A stretch of DNA of 64,000 bases from Lentilactobacillus senioris (GTDB lineage: Bacteria; Bacillota; Bacilli; Lactobacillales; Lactobacillaceae), in contig NZ_JAPQEZ010000004.1 in assembly GCF_026798195.1 (NCBI RefSeq), positions 170,755 through 234,754 on the forward strand, read 5' to 3'. This document shows positions 26,192-35,033 of the stretch, piece by piece. The translations under genes and the position numbers were made by a program. Each line of letters opens with the position of its first letter. Positions within the stretch are counted from its first letter, which is position 1. Below the pieces are notes generated by a model, which worked only from the letters and a program-made list of their open reading frames with translations, was not told where the DNA came from and searched no databases.

Positions 26192-27070
26192 ATGAAAAAA
26201 ATCTTTCGATACTGGCTGGGACTCCTTGTTATTAGTATGTTAGTAGTATTAGGAGGGTGTGCTAAGTTAAGCCGTTCTGCTAATCAGGTAGATAACGGCC
26301 AAGCTGAATGGAATAATATTCAAAGACGTGGGACGGTAGTGATTGGATTAGATGATAGTTTTGTTCCCATGGGATTTCAACAGCGTAACGGAACTATTAG
26401 TGGTTATGATGTTGACTTAGCCAAGGCGGTTTTTAAACAATATAACTTAAAAGTTGATTTTCAATCAATTGACTGGTCTATGAACGTTACCGAATTACGA
26501 AATGGGACAATTGATTTAATTTGGAATGGTTTTTCGATTAATAATCAACGCAAAAAAGTATTAATGTTTAGTGAGCCTTACCTCCAAAATAAGCAAGTTT
26601 TGGTCACTAAAACAAATTCTAAAATTAATACTTTAAAGCAAATGAATGAAAAAGTATTGGGACTTCAATCAGGATCAGCGGGAGCATTAGACTTTGATAA
26701 ATATCCACAGTTACTAAAGAATCAAGTAAAAGATCAAGATTCAGTTCAATATGATTCGTTTACTAATGCGTTTTTAGATCTTAACGCTGGAAGAATTCAA
26801 GGATTATTAATTGATAGTGTGTATGCCAACTACTATATTAATCATCAAAAAGACAAAAGTAGTTACAAAGTTATTGATACCAATTATCCAATGGAATATT
26901 ATGGGGTAGGAATTAAAAAGGGCAACACAGTATTACAACAAAAAATTAATCAAGGGTTAAATCGGTTAGCTAAGTCAGGTGAATTAGCTAAAATTAATCA
27001 CAAATGGTTTGGCAACACAGCTTCCTCACCTTTAATAACAACAACCGATGGTAAAATTAATGCAAAATAA
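26192..27070 (+). CDS. Amino-acid ABC transporter substrate-binding lipoprotein
   Basis: Extracellular receptor (292 residues, SBP family 3). A lipoprotein signal (~1-22) ends in VLGGC with Cys23 as lipidated residue. Family markers are GTVVIGLDDSFVPMGFQQRNGTISGYDVDLAKAV (first lobe; the family-typical FxP...G..xGxDVDL) and NGTIDLIWNGFSINNQRKKVLMFSEPYL. It faces the cell exterior and hands ligand to the permease. Its last codons overlap the start of the next gene, tying the M16 pair to this T-box transcript. Confidence 0.93.
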   Translation: MKKIFRYWLGLLVISMLVVLGGCAKLSRSANQVDNGQAEWNNIQRRGTVVIGLDDSFVPMGFQQRNGTISGYDVDLAKAVFKQYNLKVDFQSIDWSMNVTELRNGTIDLIWNGFSINNQRKKVLMFSEPYLQNKQVLVTKTNSKINTLKQMNEKVLGLQSGSAGALDFDKYPQLLKNQVKDQDSVQYDSFTNAFLDLNAGRIQGLLIDSVYANYYINHQKDKSSYKVIDTNYPMEYYGVGIKKGNTVLQQKINQGLNRLAKSGELAKINHKWFGNTASSPLITTTDGKINAK

Positions 27071-28319
27071 TTTACATTTTCAATTAAAAGCACAGGAAAG
27101 TACCAAATTTAAAAATAATATTCTTTATATTAACTTTATCGAACCCCTCAAGGCTGATAATTTGGCCAAGAGGGCTTTATTAGCAGAAATGTTAGGCAAT
27201 TTCTCTCAATTGTTACCCAGTGAACAGGCAGTGGCTCAAAAATTATCTTATTTGTATGGGGCAAGCTTTGGAGTAAGTGTCTTAAGATTGGGCAGTCAAA
27301 ATGTATTACAATTTAAAATTTCATTTGCTAACAGCAAGTTCTTACCTAATCAAGCGGATCTACTACCAGAAATCATCGCTTTTTTGGATCAAATGATTAG
27401 CGAACCTTTAGTAAATAATGGTCGATTTAATGATGATGTGTTTAAACGGCGGCAGGATAATTTAGCTCACTACGTGGAAACTATTGATGAAGATCATGCT
27501 TTTCAAAGTGCACTATTAGTTCGTAAATTATTTTACGGAACAAAAGATGATAATGGCGAATATATTTTAGGAACTCCAGCTCAAATTAGAGCAGTAGATA
27601 GTCGCTCTTTGTATTCTTACTATCAAGAAGTTTTTCAAAATGATCAAGTGATAGCTATTGCTGCTGGTGATTTACCAGAAGTAAAATTACAATCATTATT
27701 AGGGCAGACCAAATTAAATCAAACTTTAAGTGATAATTTAACTACAGGCGTTCCTAACCTCCGGGTTAATTTTATTCCACATGAGGTTAATCAATCTGTC
27801 ACTAAGTATCAAGGAGATCAGACCACGTTATCAATGGCTGGTTATTTACCGGTTTACTGGGGAGATCCGAAGTATTTTGCAGCTCTTTTAGGTAATTATA
27901 TTTTAGGCGGTTCCATGCAGTCATTACTATTTATGAACGTTCGTGAGAAGGCTAGTTTGGCTTATGATGTTCATAGTAACTATGATAGTTTAGCTGGAAG
28001 AATAACGATTCAAACCGGAATTGCCGCTACTGATAAAGATCAGGCTCAAGCGTTGATTAAGTTGCAGGTTAAGCACCTTCAAAATGGTGAATTTACTGAA
28101 CAAATGTTAATTGCGGCTAAAACTAGCTTACTAAATCAACATTTATCAGGTAGTGACAGTTTAAGAACCGTAGCTAATCGCAGTTTTTTAAATTATTTTG
28201 ATGCCGATTTGAGTGAAGATTTATGGCAACGAGGTCTTAAATCAGTAACAATCAATGATATTCAAAATGTTTTTAAGCAGTTAAAATTGCAGGCTGTTCA
28301 TATTGGTTTAGCTGAATAA
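27060..28319 (+). CDS. ymfF: M16-family peptidase-like protein (YmfF type)
   Basis: About 419 residues with the two-lobe M16 (insulinase) fold, but the zinc motif HxxEH is absent, so it is probably the non-catalytic half of a YmfF/YmfH heterodimer. Recognisable parts are NFSQLLPSEQAVAQKLSYLYGASFGVSV near the N-terminus and GGSMQSLLFMNVREKASLAYDVHSNYD, the M16 R-Y-like substrate site, near 270-300. I take ATG 27060, inside the end of the lipoprotein gene; ATG 27048 is possible but has no ribosome site. Function in the cell is unknown. Confidence 0.85.
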   Translation: MQNNLHFQLKAQESTKFKNNILYINFIEPLKADNLAKRALLAEMLGNFSQLLPSEQAVAQKLSYLYGASFGVSVLRLGSQNVLQFKISFANSKFLPNQADLLPEIIAFLDQMISEPLVNNGRFNDDVFKRRQDNLAHYVETIDEDHAFQSALLVRKLFYGTKDDNGEYILGTPAQIRAVDSRSLYSYYQEVFQNDQVIAIAAGDLPEVKLQSLLGQTKLNQTLSDNLTTGVPNLRVNFIPHEVNQSVTKYQGDQTTLSMAGYLPVYWGDPKYFAALLGNYILGGSMQSLLFMNVREKASLAYDVHSNYDSLAGRITIQTGIAATDKDQAQALIKLQVKHLQNGEFTEQMLIAAKTSLLNQHLSGSDSLRTVANRSFLNYFDADLSEDLWQRGLKSVTINDIQNVFKQLKLQAVHIGLAE

Positions 28320-28330
28320 CGGGGGTAGTA

Positions 28331-29581
28331 ATGAACAAAGATTATGTAAGAACCATGCAATTGCCAAATGGATTTAGAATTCACGTAATTATTCAACCGG
28401 GTTATGTTAGGACATCAATGGCACTAACCGTTAATTTTGGATCCGTGGATAGTACCTTTAAATTGGACGGAAAACTAGTCACGCAACCAGCGGGAATTGC
28501 TCATTTTTTGGAACACCAATTATTTGATAAAGATGGTTATGATGTTACTGAAAAATTTGCTGCTTTAGGAGCTGATAGTAATGCCTTTACGTCATATACT
28601 AAAACTAGTTATTTAGCATCTACTGTCGAAAATCCGATAGAGGTGGTTAAGACATTAGTCAGTTTTGTGACTACGCCATATTTTAGTACTGAAAACGTGA
28701 CAAAAGAAAAAGGAATTATCAGCCAAGAAATTGGAATGTATGCTGATGATCCTGATAATCGGTTGTACGTTAACACGGTAGAAAATATGTATCAAGAAAC
28801 TACCTTAGAAAATGATGTGGCCGGATCAGTAGAATCCGTAAATCAAATTACGCAGAATAACTTAAATTTGGCATATACAAGTTTTTATCAACCTGGCAAC
28901 ATGAATTTACTTGTAGTAGGCAATATCAACGTCCAACAAGTTTATGATGCTGTTTTGGAATCATTTGCGGCTAGGGAAACCGTTGATTCAAAAATTCAAA
29001 AAAATAGACAAAATCTCACCGGCAAATTAGCTCCTCAATTAAAAATTACCGCTCCAGTAGTTTTTCCCAAATTTGCTTTGGGGTTAAAAGGGCATGATCC
29101 GGTGCCAGAAAAATTAGCTGGTATTAAGTATGAAATTGCCATTTCAATTGCCCTAGATCTATTTTTATCAGAAACAGCGTCAACTTATAATCAACTTTAT
29201 GAAGCTAACTTGTTAGATGATTCCTTTAGTTATGAGTTTGAAAATGAAGATGGATTTCATTTTGCAATGTTACTAGGAAATGCACTTAATCCGGTAGAGA
29301 CGATTGATCAACTTCAAAAAGTAATTCGAAGTATTCCTACTGAATTACCTAAGATGCAAGAACAGTTTGAGCTCCAGAAAAAGGAATTGACTGGTAATTA
29401 TATCGAAATGATGGATTCTGAAACTGCAATTGTGTCACAGTTTGGTGATTTTGGTGACGAAACTGATTCGGTTTTTGACGAATTAAATATTATAACTAAC
29501 TTGAGTTTTCAGGATTTGATTAGTATTTGTATTCCATTTTTCAAACAAGCAGAAATTTCACAAACAATTATTGAATCGTAG
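28331..29581 (+). CDS. ymfH: M16-family metallopeptidase (YmfH type)
   Basis: 416-residue zinc peptidase. The inverted zinc motif HFLEH (His58, Glu61, His62) is complete, and the downstream glutamate lies in KEKGIISQEIGMYADDPDNRLY (~residues 133-154). This is the active partner expected beside YmfF. ATG behind ACGGGGGTAG, 11 bp after ymfF. The substrate is unknown. The gene ends in a terminator that includes its stop codon. Confidence 0.9.
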   Translation: MNKDYVRTMQLPNGFRIHVIIQPGYVRTSMALTVNFGSVDSTFKLDGKLVTQPAGIAHFLEHQLFDKDGYDVTEKFAALGADSNAFTSYTKTSYLASTVENPIEVVKTLVSFVTTPYFSTENVTKEKGIISQEIGMYADDPDNRLYVNTVENMYQETTLENDVAGSVESVNQITQNNLNLAYTSFYQPGNMNLLVVGNINVQQVYDAVLESFAARETVDSKIQKNRQNLTGKLAPQLKITAPVVFPKFALGLKGHDPVPEKLAGIKYEIAISIALDLFLSETASTYNQLYEANLLDDSFSYEFENEDGFHFAMLLGNALNPVETIDQLQKVIRSIPTELPKMQEQFELQKKELTGNYIEMMDSETAIVSQFGDFGDETDSVFDELNIITNLSFQDLISICIPFFKQAEISQTIIES

Positions 29582-29601
29582 TAATATTTTTACGATTCTT
29601 T
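29573..29601 (+). terminator. Terminator spanning the ymfH stop codon
   Basis: Stem GAATCGTA (29573-29580)/TACGATTC (29591-29598) with a T-rich loop and tail; the tail is not an uninterrupted T-run, so efficiency may be moderate. Confidence 0.6.
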
Positions 29602-29623
29602 ATAATTATTGTTAACTTTCATA

Positions 29624-29632
29624 TGATATACT
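29624..29632 (+). promoter_or_regulatory. Extended -10 for rodZ
   Basis: TGATATACT, TATACT at 29627-29632, 36 bp before the rodZ start. Confidence 0.5.
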
Positions 29633-29667
29633 AAATTTAACGACTATTGTAAAGTGTGGAGAGAGTT

Positions 29668-30564
29668 ATGAACGACGACAAAGAAAATGTAAACAAAAGT
29701 TCGATTGGAAAAACTTTGCGAGATGCCCGAGTTGCTAAGGGTTATACCCTTGATGATTTGCAAAAAGCAACTAAAATTCAAAAACGGTATTTAATTGCTA
29801 TTGAAGATGATGATTTTGATGCATTACCAGGTGAGTTTTATGTTCGTGCTTTTGTGAAACAATATGCAGATTCAGTGGATTTGAATGGAAATGAATTATT
29901 AAGTGAGTATGAGACTAAACTGCCGGATACCCATTCGGCAGAGTATGTCGACCGGGTTAATGGTGATAACCCAGAAAGTCGTTCGGCTCAACGAAAAGTT
30001 GACGAACGTAATTCTCGAATTCGACACTACATTCCAATTGTTGCAGTTTCGATCGTTGTCCTTTTGATCTTAATTGCAATCTGGGTGGCTGCGGCTAGAA
30101 ATACGCACGATTCTTCTCAAACCAAGATAGAAACTAGTAAAGTAACGGTTTCATCCGGGTCTGACCAAGCCAAAAAAGCTAGTTCGTCATCCACACCAAA
30201 GGTAACTAAGACTAAAAAGACGACCACCAAAAAAGTCGTTAAATTTAAGAAAACTACTGTTTCAGGTAGCGATCTTACGTACACAGTTAGTGGAACTTCT
30301 AATAAAGCTAAGGTAGTTACAATTAAGGCTACTGCAAGCGCTTGGACTTCACTAAGTGTTAATGGTACTGTAAAATGGCAAGCCGCTCAAACCAAAGGGC
30401 AAGCCAAAAAAGTTACGCTTCCTGCGGGCACAACCCAGGCATCTATTAATGCAGGGAATGCTCCAGGAATTAAAATTTATGTGAATGGAACACGACTTAA
30501 GTTGGCTCAACCAGCAAGTGGTTCAAGCGACCAAGTTCGAACCATTACCATGAACTTTAAATAA
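29668..30564 (+). CDS. rodZ: RodZ-like morphogenesis protein (YmfM)
   Basis: 298-residue bitopic protein that links MreB to the membrane in the elongasome. N-terminal Cro-like HTH (~13-75: SIGKTLRDARVAKGYTLDDLQ...YLIAIEDDDFDALPGEFYVRAFVKQYA), a single membrane helix (~110-133), a Ser/Thr/Lys-rich linker (~140-190) and a C-terminal DUF4115 beta domain (~215-298). ATG 29668 follows GGAGAG; a GTG at 29656 overlaps this site. It has its own promoter and probably continues into pgsA. Confidence 0.9.
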   Translation: MNDDKENVNKSSIGKTLRDARVAKGYTLDDLQKATKIQKRYLIAIEDDDFDALPGEFYVRAFVKQYADSVDLNGNELLSEYETKLPDTHSAEYVDRVNGDNPESRSAQRKVDERNSRIRHYIPIVAVSIVVLLILIAIWVAAARNTHDSSQTKIETSKVTVSSGSDQAKKASSSSTPKVTKTKKTTTKKVVKFKKTTVSGSDLTYTVSGTSNKAKVVTIKATASAWTSLSVNGTVKWQAAQTKGQAKKVTLPAGTTQASINAGNAPGIKIYVNGTRLKLAQPASGSSDQVRTITMNFK

Positions 30565-30582
30565 TTGTTGGAGGGGTTTTAG

Positions 30583-31167
30583 ATGAATTTACCAAATAAA
30601 TTAACTGTTTTTAGAATTATTTTAATTCCATTTTTTATTATAGTAATGTCACTGTCGTTGGGCGGAAATGTTATGTTTTTAGGAACAAGTATTTCTGTTT
30701 CCAGATTGTTAGGCACTTTGATTTTTGTCGTAGCATCTCTGACTGATGTTATGGATGGTAAGATTGCTAGACGAAATCATTTAATTACTAATTTTGGTAA
30801 ATTTGCCGATCCATTAGCAGATAAAATGTTGATGACTACTGCATTCTTTTTCTTGGTAGCAGCCCACACTGTGCCAGCATGGGTAGCAGCTATCATTGCT
30901 TGTCGTGAATTAGCAGTCACTGGTCTTCGATTAATCATTGTGGAAAGTGATGGAGAAGTTTTTGCAGCTCAATTACCAGGTAAAATCAAAACGGTATCAC
31001 AGATGTTTGCCATCTTTTTCTTGTTAATGAACAATGTAATTTTTGACTTAATTAATATTCCAATGGATCAGATCTTACTATACACTTGCTTGTTCTTCAC
31101 GGTATACTCCGGAGCTGATTATTTCATCAAGAACAAACATGTATTTGCTGATTCTTTTGGAAAATAA
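30583..31167 (+). CDS. pgsA: CDP-diacylglycerol--glycerol-3-phosphate 3-phosphatidyltransferase
   Basis: Makes phosphatidylglycerol phosphate at the membrane, the first committed step to PG and cardiolipin. 194 residues with several membrane helices and the CDP-alcohol phosphotransferase motif in DVMDGKIARRNHLITNFGKFADPLADK (~residues 49-75; D-x2-DG-x2-AR-x8-G-x3-D-x3-D). ATG behind TTGGAGGGG. In many lactobacilli cinA lies between pgsA and recA; here only ~150 bp separate the two. Confidence 0.95.
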   Translation: MNLPNKLTVFRIILIPFFIIVMSLSLGGNVMFLGTSISVSRLLGTLIFVVASLTDVMDGKIARRNHLITNFGKFADPLADKMLMTTAFFFLVAAHTVPAWVAAIIACRELAVTGLRLIIVESDGEVFAAQLPGKIKTVSQMFAIFFLLMNNVIFDLINIPMDQILLYTCLFFTVYSGADYFIKNKHVFADSFGK

Positions 31168-31212
31168 ATTAACCACTGAAGTTTTTCGTAATTTAATATA
31201 AAGGGCGACTCG

Positions 31213-31248
31213 GCGAACAATGAAAATCGAACTTTTGTTCGCTTTTTT
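31213..31248 (+). terminator. Terminator of pgsA
   Basis: Stem GCGAACAA (31213-31220)/TTGTTCGC (31235-31242), then six T. The 3' arm shares bases with the LexA-like box of recA. Confidence 0.75.
31228..31241. promoter_or_regulatory. LexA (SOS) box of recA
   Basis: CGAACTTTTGTTCG is a perfect dyad of the Gram-positive SOS form CGAAC-N4-GTTCG, 8 bp upstream of the recA -35. Confidence 0.78.
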
Positions 31249-31249
31249 C

Positions 31250-31278
31250 TTGCTTTTTATGCCAAATGTTTGTATAGT
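31250..31278 (+). promoter_or_regulatory. recA promoter
   Basis: TTGCTT (31250-31255), 17-bp spacer, TATAGT (31273-31278). Confidence 0.65.
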
Positions 31279-31318
31279 TACGAAGTAGACTTTCTGAAAG
31301 AAAGACGGAGGAATTTGA

Positions 31319-32398
31319 ATGGCTGATGAAAGAAAAGCGGCTTTAGATAAAGCTTTAAAGAACATCGAAAAGGAATTTGGTAAGGGCTCTATTATGCGAA
31401 TGGGTGATAAAGCTGATACTCAAATTTCGACCATTCCCACTGGTTCGCTTGCATTAGACGAAGCTTTGGGGGTAGGTGGTTACCCTCGTGGTAGAATTGT
31501 TGAAATTTATGGACCTGAAAGTTCCGGTAAAACTACTGTAGCACTTCATGCGGTTGCTGAAGTTCAACGTCGTGGTGGAACTGCTGCGTATATTGATGCT
31601 GAAAATGCTTTGGATCCAGCATATGCAACTAACTTAGGAGTTAGCATAGACGATTTACTATTGTCTCAACCAGATACTGGTGAACAAGGATTACAGATTA
31701 CAGATGCTTTAGTTTCTAGTGGAGCCGTTGATATCGTGGTTGTGGACTCCGTTGCAGCTTTAGTTCCAAGAGCTGAAATTGAAGGCGAAATGGGTGACCA
31801 ACACGTTGGTTTGCAAGCTCGATTAATGTCTCAAGCACTACGTAAATTATCAGGAACTATTAACAAAACAAAAACTATTGCGATTTTTATTAACCAAATT
31901 CGGGAAAAAGTTGGGGTTATGTTTGGTAATCCAGAAACTACTCCTGGTGGTAGAGCTCTTAAATTTTATTCAACGATTAGACTAGAAGTAAGACGTTCCG
32001 AACAAATCAAAGACGGCACTGATATTATTGGTAACCGAGCTCGGATTAAAGTGGTTAAAAATAAGGTAGCGCCACCATTTAGAAAAGCTGAAGTTGATAT
32101 TATGTACGGTCACGGAATTTCTCAATCCGGCGAATTAGTTGATATGGCAGTTGAAAAGGATATCATTAACAAATCAGGTTCTTGGTATTCATACGGTGAA
32201 GAACGAATTGGTCAGGGACGTGAAAATGCTAAAGCCTATTTAGAAGGCCATAAAGAAATGTATGCAGAAGTACTTAAAAAAGTACGGGAAGCGTATGGGA
32301 TTTCTAATCCAGAGGATGAATCCGATAGTGAGAATTCTTCAGACAGTAAAACTGCTAAAAAAGTTGATGCTGATCAACTAAATTTAGAAGATAAGTAA
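31319..32398 (+). CDS. recA: Recombinase RecA
   Basis: DNA strand-exchange ATPase and SOS co-protease. 359 residues; Walker A GPESSGKT (65-72), Walker [10 protein letters not shown], and the L2/ATP-site region [25 protein letters not shown] are canonical. The acidic C-terminal tail ([10 protein letters not shown]...) is usual. ATG 31319 follows CGGAGGA. Single gene with its own LexA-like box and terminator. Confidence 0.98.
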   Translation: MADERKAALDKALKNIEKEFGKGSIMRMGDKADTQISTIPTGSLALDEALGVGGYPRGRIVEIYGPESSGKTTVALHAVAEVQRRGGTAAYIDAENALDPAYATNLGVSIDDLLLSQPDTGEQGLQITDALVSSGAVDIVVVDSVAALVPRAEIEGEMGDQHVGLQARLMSQALRKLSGTINKTKTIAIFINQIREKVGVMFGNPETTPGGRALKFYSTIRLEVRRSEQIKDGTDIIGNRARIKVVKNKVAPPFRKAEVDIMYGHGISQSGELVDMAVEKDIINKSGSWYSYGEERIGQGRENAKAYLEGHKEMYAEVLKKVREAYGISNPEDESDSENSSDSKTAKKVDADQLNLEDK

Positions 32399-32423
32399 AG
32401 AGATGAATTTTCATCTCTTTTTT
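32397..32423 (+). terminator. Terminator of recA
   Basis: Stem AAAGAGATGA/TCATCTCTTT, loop ATTT, T-tail; begins at the recA stop. Confidence 0.88.
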
Positions 32424-32458
32424 ATTTGCTTAATCATCAGATGAATAGGCTTATGTGA

Positions 32459-32487
32459 TTGACACTGTAAGGCTTAAACATTAAAAT
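32459..32487 (+). promoter_or_regulatory. Promoter of rny
   Basis: TTGACA (32459-32464), 17-bp spacer, TAAAAT (32482-32487); close to consensus. Confidence 0.72.
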
Positions 32488-32563
32488 AGTACTTGTGTCA
32501 ATAATCAAAAAATCTGAAAACCGATTAAGAAATTAATCTTTTTGATGATGTGGAGGTAAAACC

Positions 32564-34135
32564 GTGACTACTATAGTTGAAATGGTTACAATAATCCTCG
32601 CAATCATCGCTATTGTTATTAGTTTTGTTGCTGGTAAGGCTATTCAAACTAAAAATTTTGAAGCCCATATTAAGTCTGCTAATGATTCTGCAGAAGGAAT
32701 TATTAAAGAAGCACAAAAGCAGGCGGATAATACGGTTAAAGAAGCTAGTTTGACGGCTCAAGAAAAAGCTCATGAATACCGTTCAGAAGTGGAACAAGAA
32801 TTAAAACAGCGAAGAACGGAAATTCAAAAGCAAGAAGCTCGACTTTTGCAACGTGAAGAAGCGTTGGACAAAAAGGATACGGCCTTTCAAAAGCGAGAAA
32901 GTTCATTGAGTCGAAAAGAGCAAAAGTTGTCCCGTGAACGACAAAATCTTGCAAAGCAACAAGATGATGCAAACACCCTCATTCAAGAACGACAAAACGA
33001 AATTCAACGAGTGGCGGCTTTAACTCAAGAAGAAGCTCGTAATTTGTTACTAGCAGAAACCAGTGAACAGTTAGAAGATGAACGGGCTAAGATGGTTAAA
33101 GAAAGCTATCGTCAAGCACAACAAGATGCTGATCAAAATGCGAAGGACTTAATGGTTCAAGCAATTCAACAAAGTGCTGCCGACGTAGTTGCTGAGACTA
33201 CCGTTTCCGTTGTAACGTTGCCCAATGAAGACATGAAGGGTCGCATAATTGGTAGAGAAGGCCGTAATATTCGGACATTCGAAACTTTAACGGGAATTGA
33301 TTTAATCATTGATGATACTCCTGAAGCAGTCGTCTTGAGTGGCTTCGATCCAATCAGAAGAGAAGTTGCCAAAATGGCTTTGGAAAAATTAATCAAAGAT
33401 GGTCGTATTCATCCAGCTCGAATTGAAGAAATGGTTGCTAAGAGTCAAAAAGAATTGACCCAACGAATTCAAGAAATTGGGGAACAAACTTTATTTGATC
33501 TTGGAATCCACTCAATGGGGCCAGAATTGACTAATCATGTTGGAATGTTAAACTTTAAAATTGGTCACGGACAAAATCTGTTGGCCCATTCAATTGAAGT
33601 AGCTAAGCTAACTGGGGCTTTTGCTGCTGAACTTGGTGAGGATGTTACATTAGCAAAACGTGCAGGATTATTACACGATATTGGCAAATCAGTTAATAAT
33701 GGAACTGAGGGTTCCTATGTTGAACTGGGAGTCGATTTAGTAAAGAAAAACCATGAAAGTTTTGAAGTGGTAGATGCCATTAAAGCTTATCATGCTGGTC
33801 ATGAACCACAATCTATAATTGCAGAATTAGTAACGGTTGCTGAAAAAATTACCATCTCTCGACCTGGAGAACATAGTGATTCTTTGGAAAGCTACGTTCA
33901 TCGTCTTGAGAGTTTGGAGAAGATTTCAGACAGCTTTGATGATGTTGAAAAAAGCTATGCTATTCAAGCGGGTCGTGAAATTAGAGTGATTGCTAAACCA
34001 GATAATATTTCTGATACCCAGTCAGTTGTACTGGCTCGTAAAATCAAAAAGAAGATTGAAAATGAGATGAAATATCCTGGCCATATTAAGGTCACTGTTA
34101 TTCGAGAAACTCGTTCAGTTGAATACGCAAAGTAA
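32564..34135 (+). CDS. rny: Ribonuclease Y
   Basis: Membrane-anchored endoribonuclease that initiates mRNA decay. 523 residues: N-terminal membrane helix (~5-24), long charged coiled coil (~30-190), KH domain around MKGRIIGREGRNIRTFE (~225-240) and an HD domain with His371-Asp372 in GLLHDIGKS. The C-terminus is typical (KVTVIRETRSVEYAK). Starts at GTG 32564 with GGAGG 8 nt upstream. Lies between recA and ymdB; YmdB is reported to modulate RNase Y in Bacillus. Confidence 0.96.
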   Translation: MTTIVEMVTIILAIIAIVISFVAGKAIQTKNFEAHIKSANDSAEGIIKEAQKQADNTVKEASLTAQEKAHEYRSEVEQELKQRRTEIQKQEARLLQREEALDKKDTAFQKRESSLSRKEQKLSRERQNLAKQQDDANTLIQERQNEIQRVAALTQEEARNLLLAETSEQLEDERAKMVKESYRQAQQDADQNAKDLMVQAIQQSAADVVAETTVSVVTLPNEDMKGRIIGREGRNIRTFETLTGIDLIIDDTPEAVVLSGFDPIRREVAKMALEKLIKDGRIHPARIEEMVAKSQKELTQRIQEIGEQTLFDLGIHSMGPELTNHVGMLNFKIGHGQNLLAHSIEVAKLTGAFAAELGEDVTLAKRAGLLHDIGKSVNNGTEGSYVELGVDLVKKNHESFEVVDAIKAYHAGHEPQSIIAELVTVAEKITISRPGEHSDSLESYVHRLESLEKISDSFDDVEKSYAIQAGREIRVIAKPDNISDTQSVVLARKIKKKIENEMKYPGHIKVTVIRETRSVEYAK

Positions 34136-34162
34136 AAGATCAGATAAAACTGGTCTTTTTTT
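34135..34162 (+). terminator. Terminator of rny
   Basis: Stem AAAGATCAG/CTGGTCTTT (one G-U pair), loop ataaaa, and an eight-T tail. Confidence 0.8.
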
Positions 34163-34218
34163 TATTATTAAAATGGTACAATGAAACCTACTAAACAGAA
34201 AGAATTGGTAACTTAAAT

Positions 34219-35016
34219 ATGCGAATTTTATTTATTGGTGATGTAGTTGGCGATCGAGGAATGGAAATGCTTGAGTCTCGAATTGGAAGTCTTAAGCAGC
34301 AATATAAACCACAAGTAACGATTGTTAATGGTGAAAATTCCACTTCTCAGGGTCGCGGTATTACAAAGGCCATTTTTAAAAAAATGATGGGAATGGGAGT
34401 CGATGTGGTTACATTGGGCAACCATGCTTGGAATAACGAAGAAATTTACCAATTCATAGATGATACTCCTAAGTTAATCAGACCGGCTAACTATCCAGAT
34501 GCTCCAGGAAATGGTTATACGATTGTTAACGTGAATAATACTAAGTTGGCGGTTATTAACATTCAAGGTCGAGTCTTTTTAGATACGATTGATAATCCCT
34601 TTACTATTTTGCAGCAATTGGTTGACAAGCTCCAAAAGGAAGTTGATTATATTTTTGTTGATTGTCATGCTGAAGCTACCAGTGAAAAAATGGCCATGGC
34701 GGCTTTCTTAGATGGTAAAATTTCTGCATTGGTGGGCACTCATACCCATGTTCAAACTAATGATGCTCAAATCTTGCCTAAAGGAACGGCTTTCTTAAGT
34801 GATGTTGGAATGACCGGTCCTACTGGTGGGGTATTAGGTATGCAAGCAGAAAGTGTTCTTTCGCGTTTCTTAAACGCGCGTCCGGTTCGTTTTAACGTGG
34901 TGACTACTGGAGATGCTGTTTTGGGGGCTTGCGTTATTGATTTAAGCGATAAAGACGGACATGCAATGAAGATTAAAAATATGATAATTAAAAGTGATGA
35001 TCCAATAGAAAATTAA
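34219..35016 (+). CDS. ymdB: YmdB-family metallophosphoesterase
   Basis: 265-residue dinuclear metal phosphoesterase, in Bacillus a 2',3'-cyclic nucleotide phosphodiesterase needed for late-stage gene expression. Metal ligand motifs are visible in order: IGDVVGDRG (near 5-13), [31 protein letters not shown] and [10 protein letters not shown]. Length matches the family. No clear Shine-Dalgarno beyond AAAGAATTGG; the ATG 34219 is set by the conserved [12 protein letters not shown] start. Followed by mutS after 17 bp. Confidence 0.92.
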   Translation: MRILFIGDVVGDRGMEMLESRIGSLKQQYKPQVTIVNGENSTSQGRGITKAIFKKMMGMGVDVVTLGNHAWNNEEIYQFIDDTPKLIRPANYPDAPGNGYTIVNVNNTKLAVINIQGRVFLDTIDNPFTILQQLVDKLQKEVDYIFVDCHAEATSEKMAMAAFLDGKISALVGTHTHVQTNDAQILPKGTAFLSDVGMTGPTGGVLGMQAESVLSRFLNARPVRFNVVTTGDAVLGACVIDLSDKDGHAMKIKNMIIKSDDPIEN

Positions 35017-35033
35017 GAAAGGATAAGTGTATT

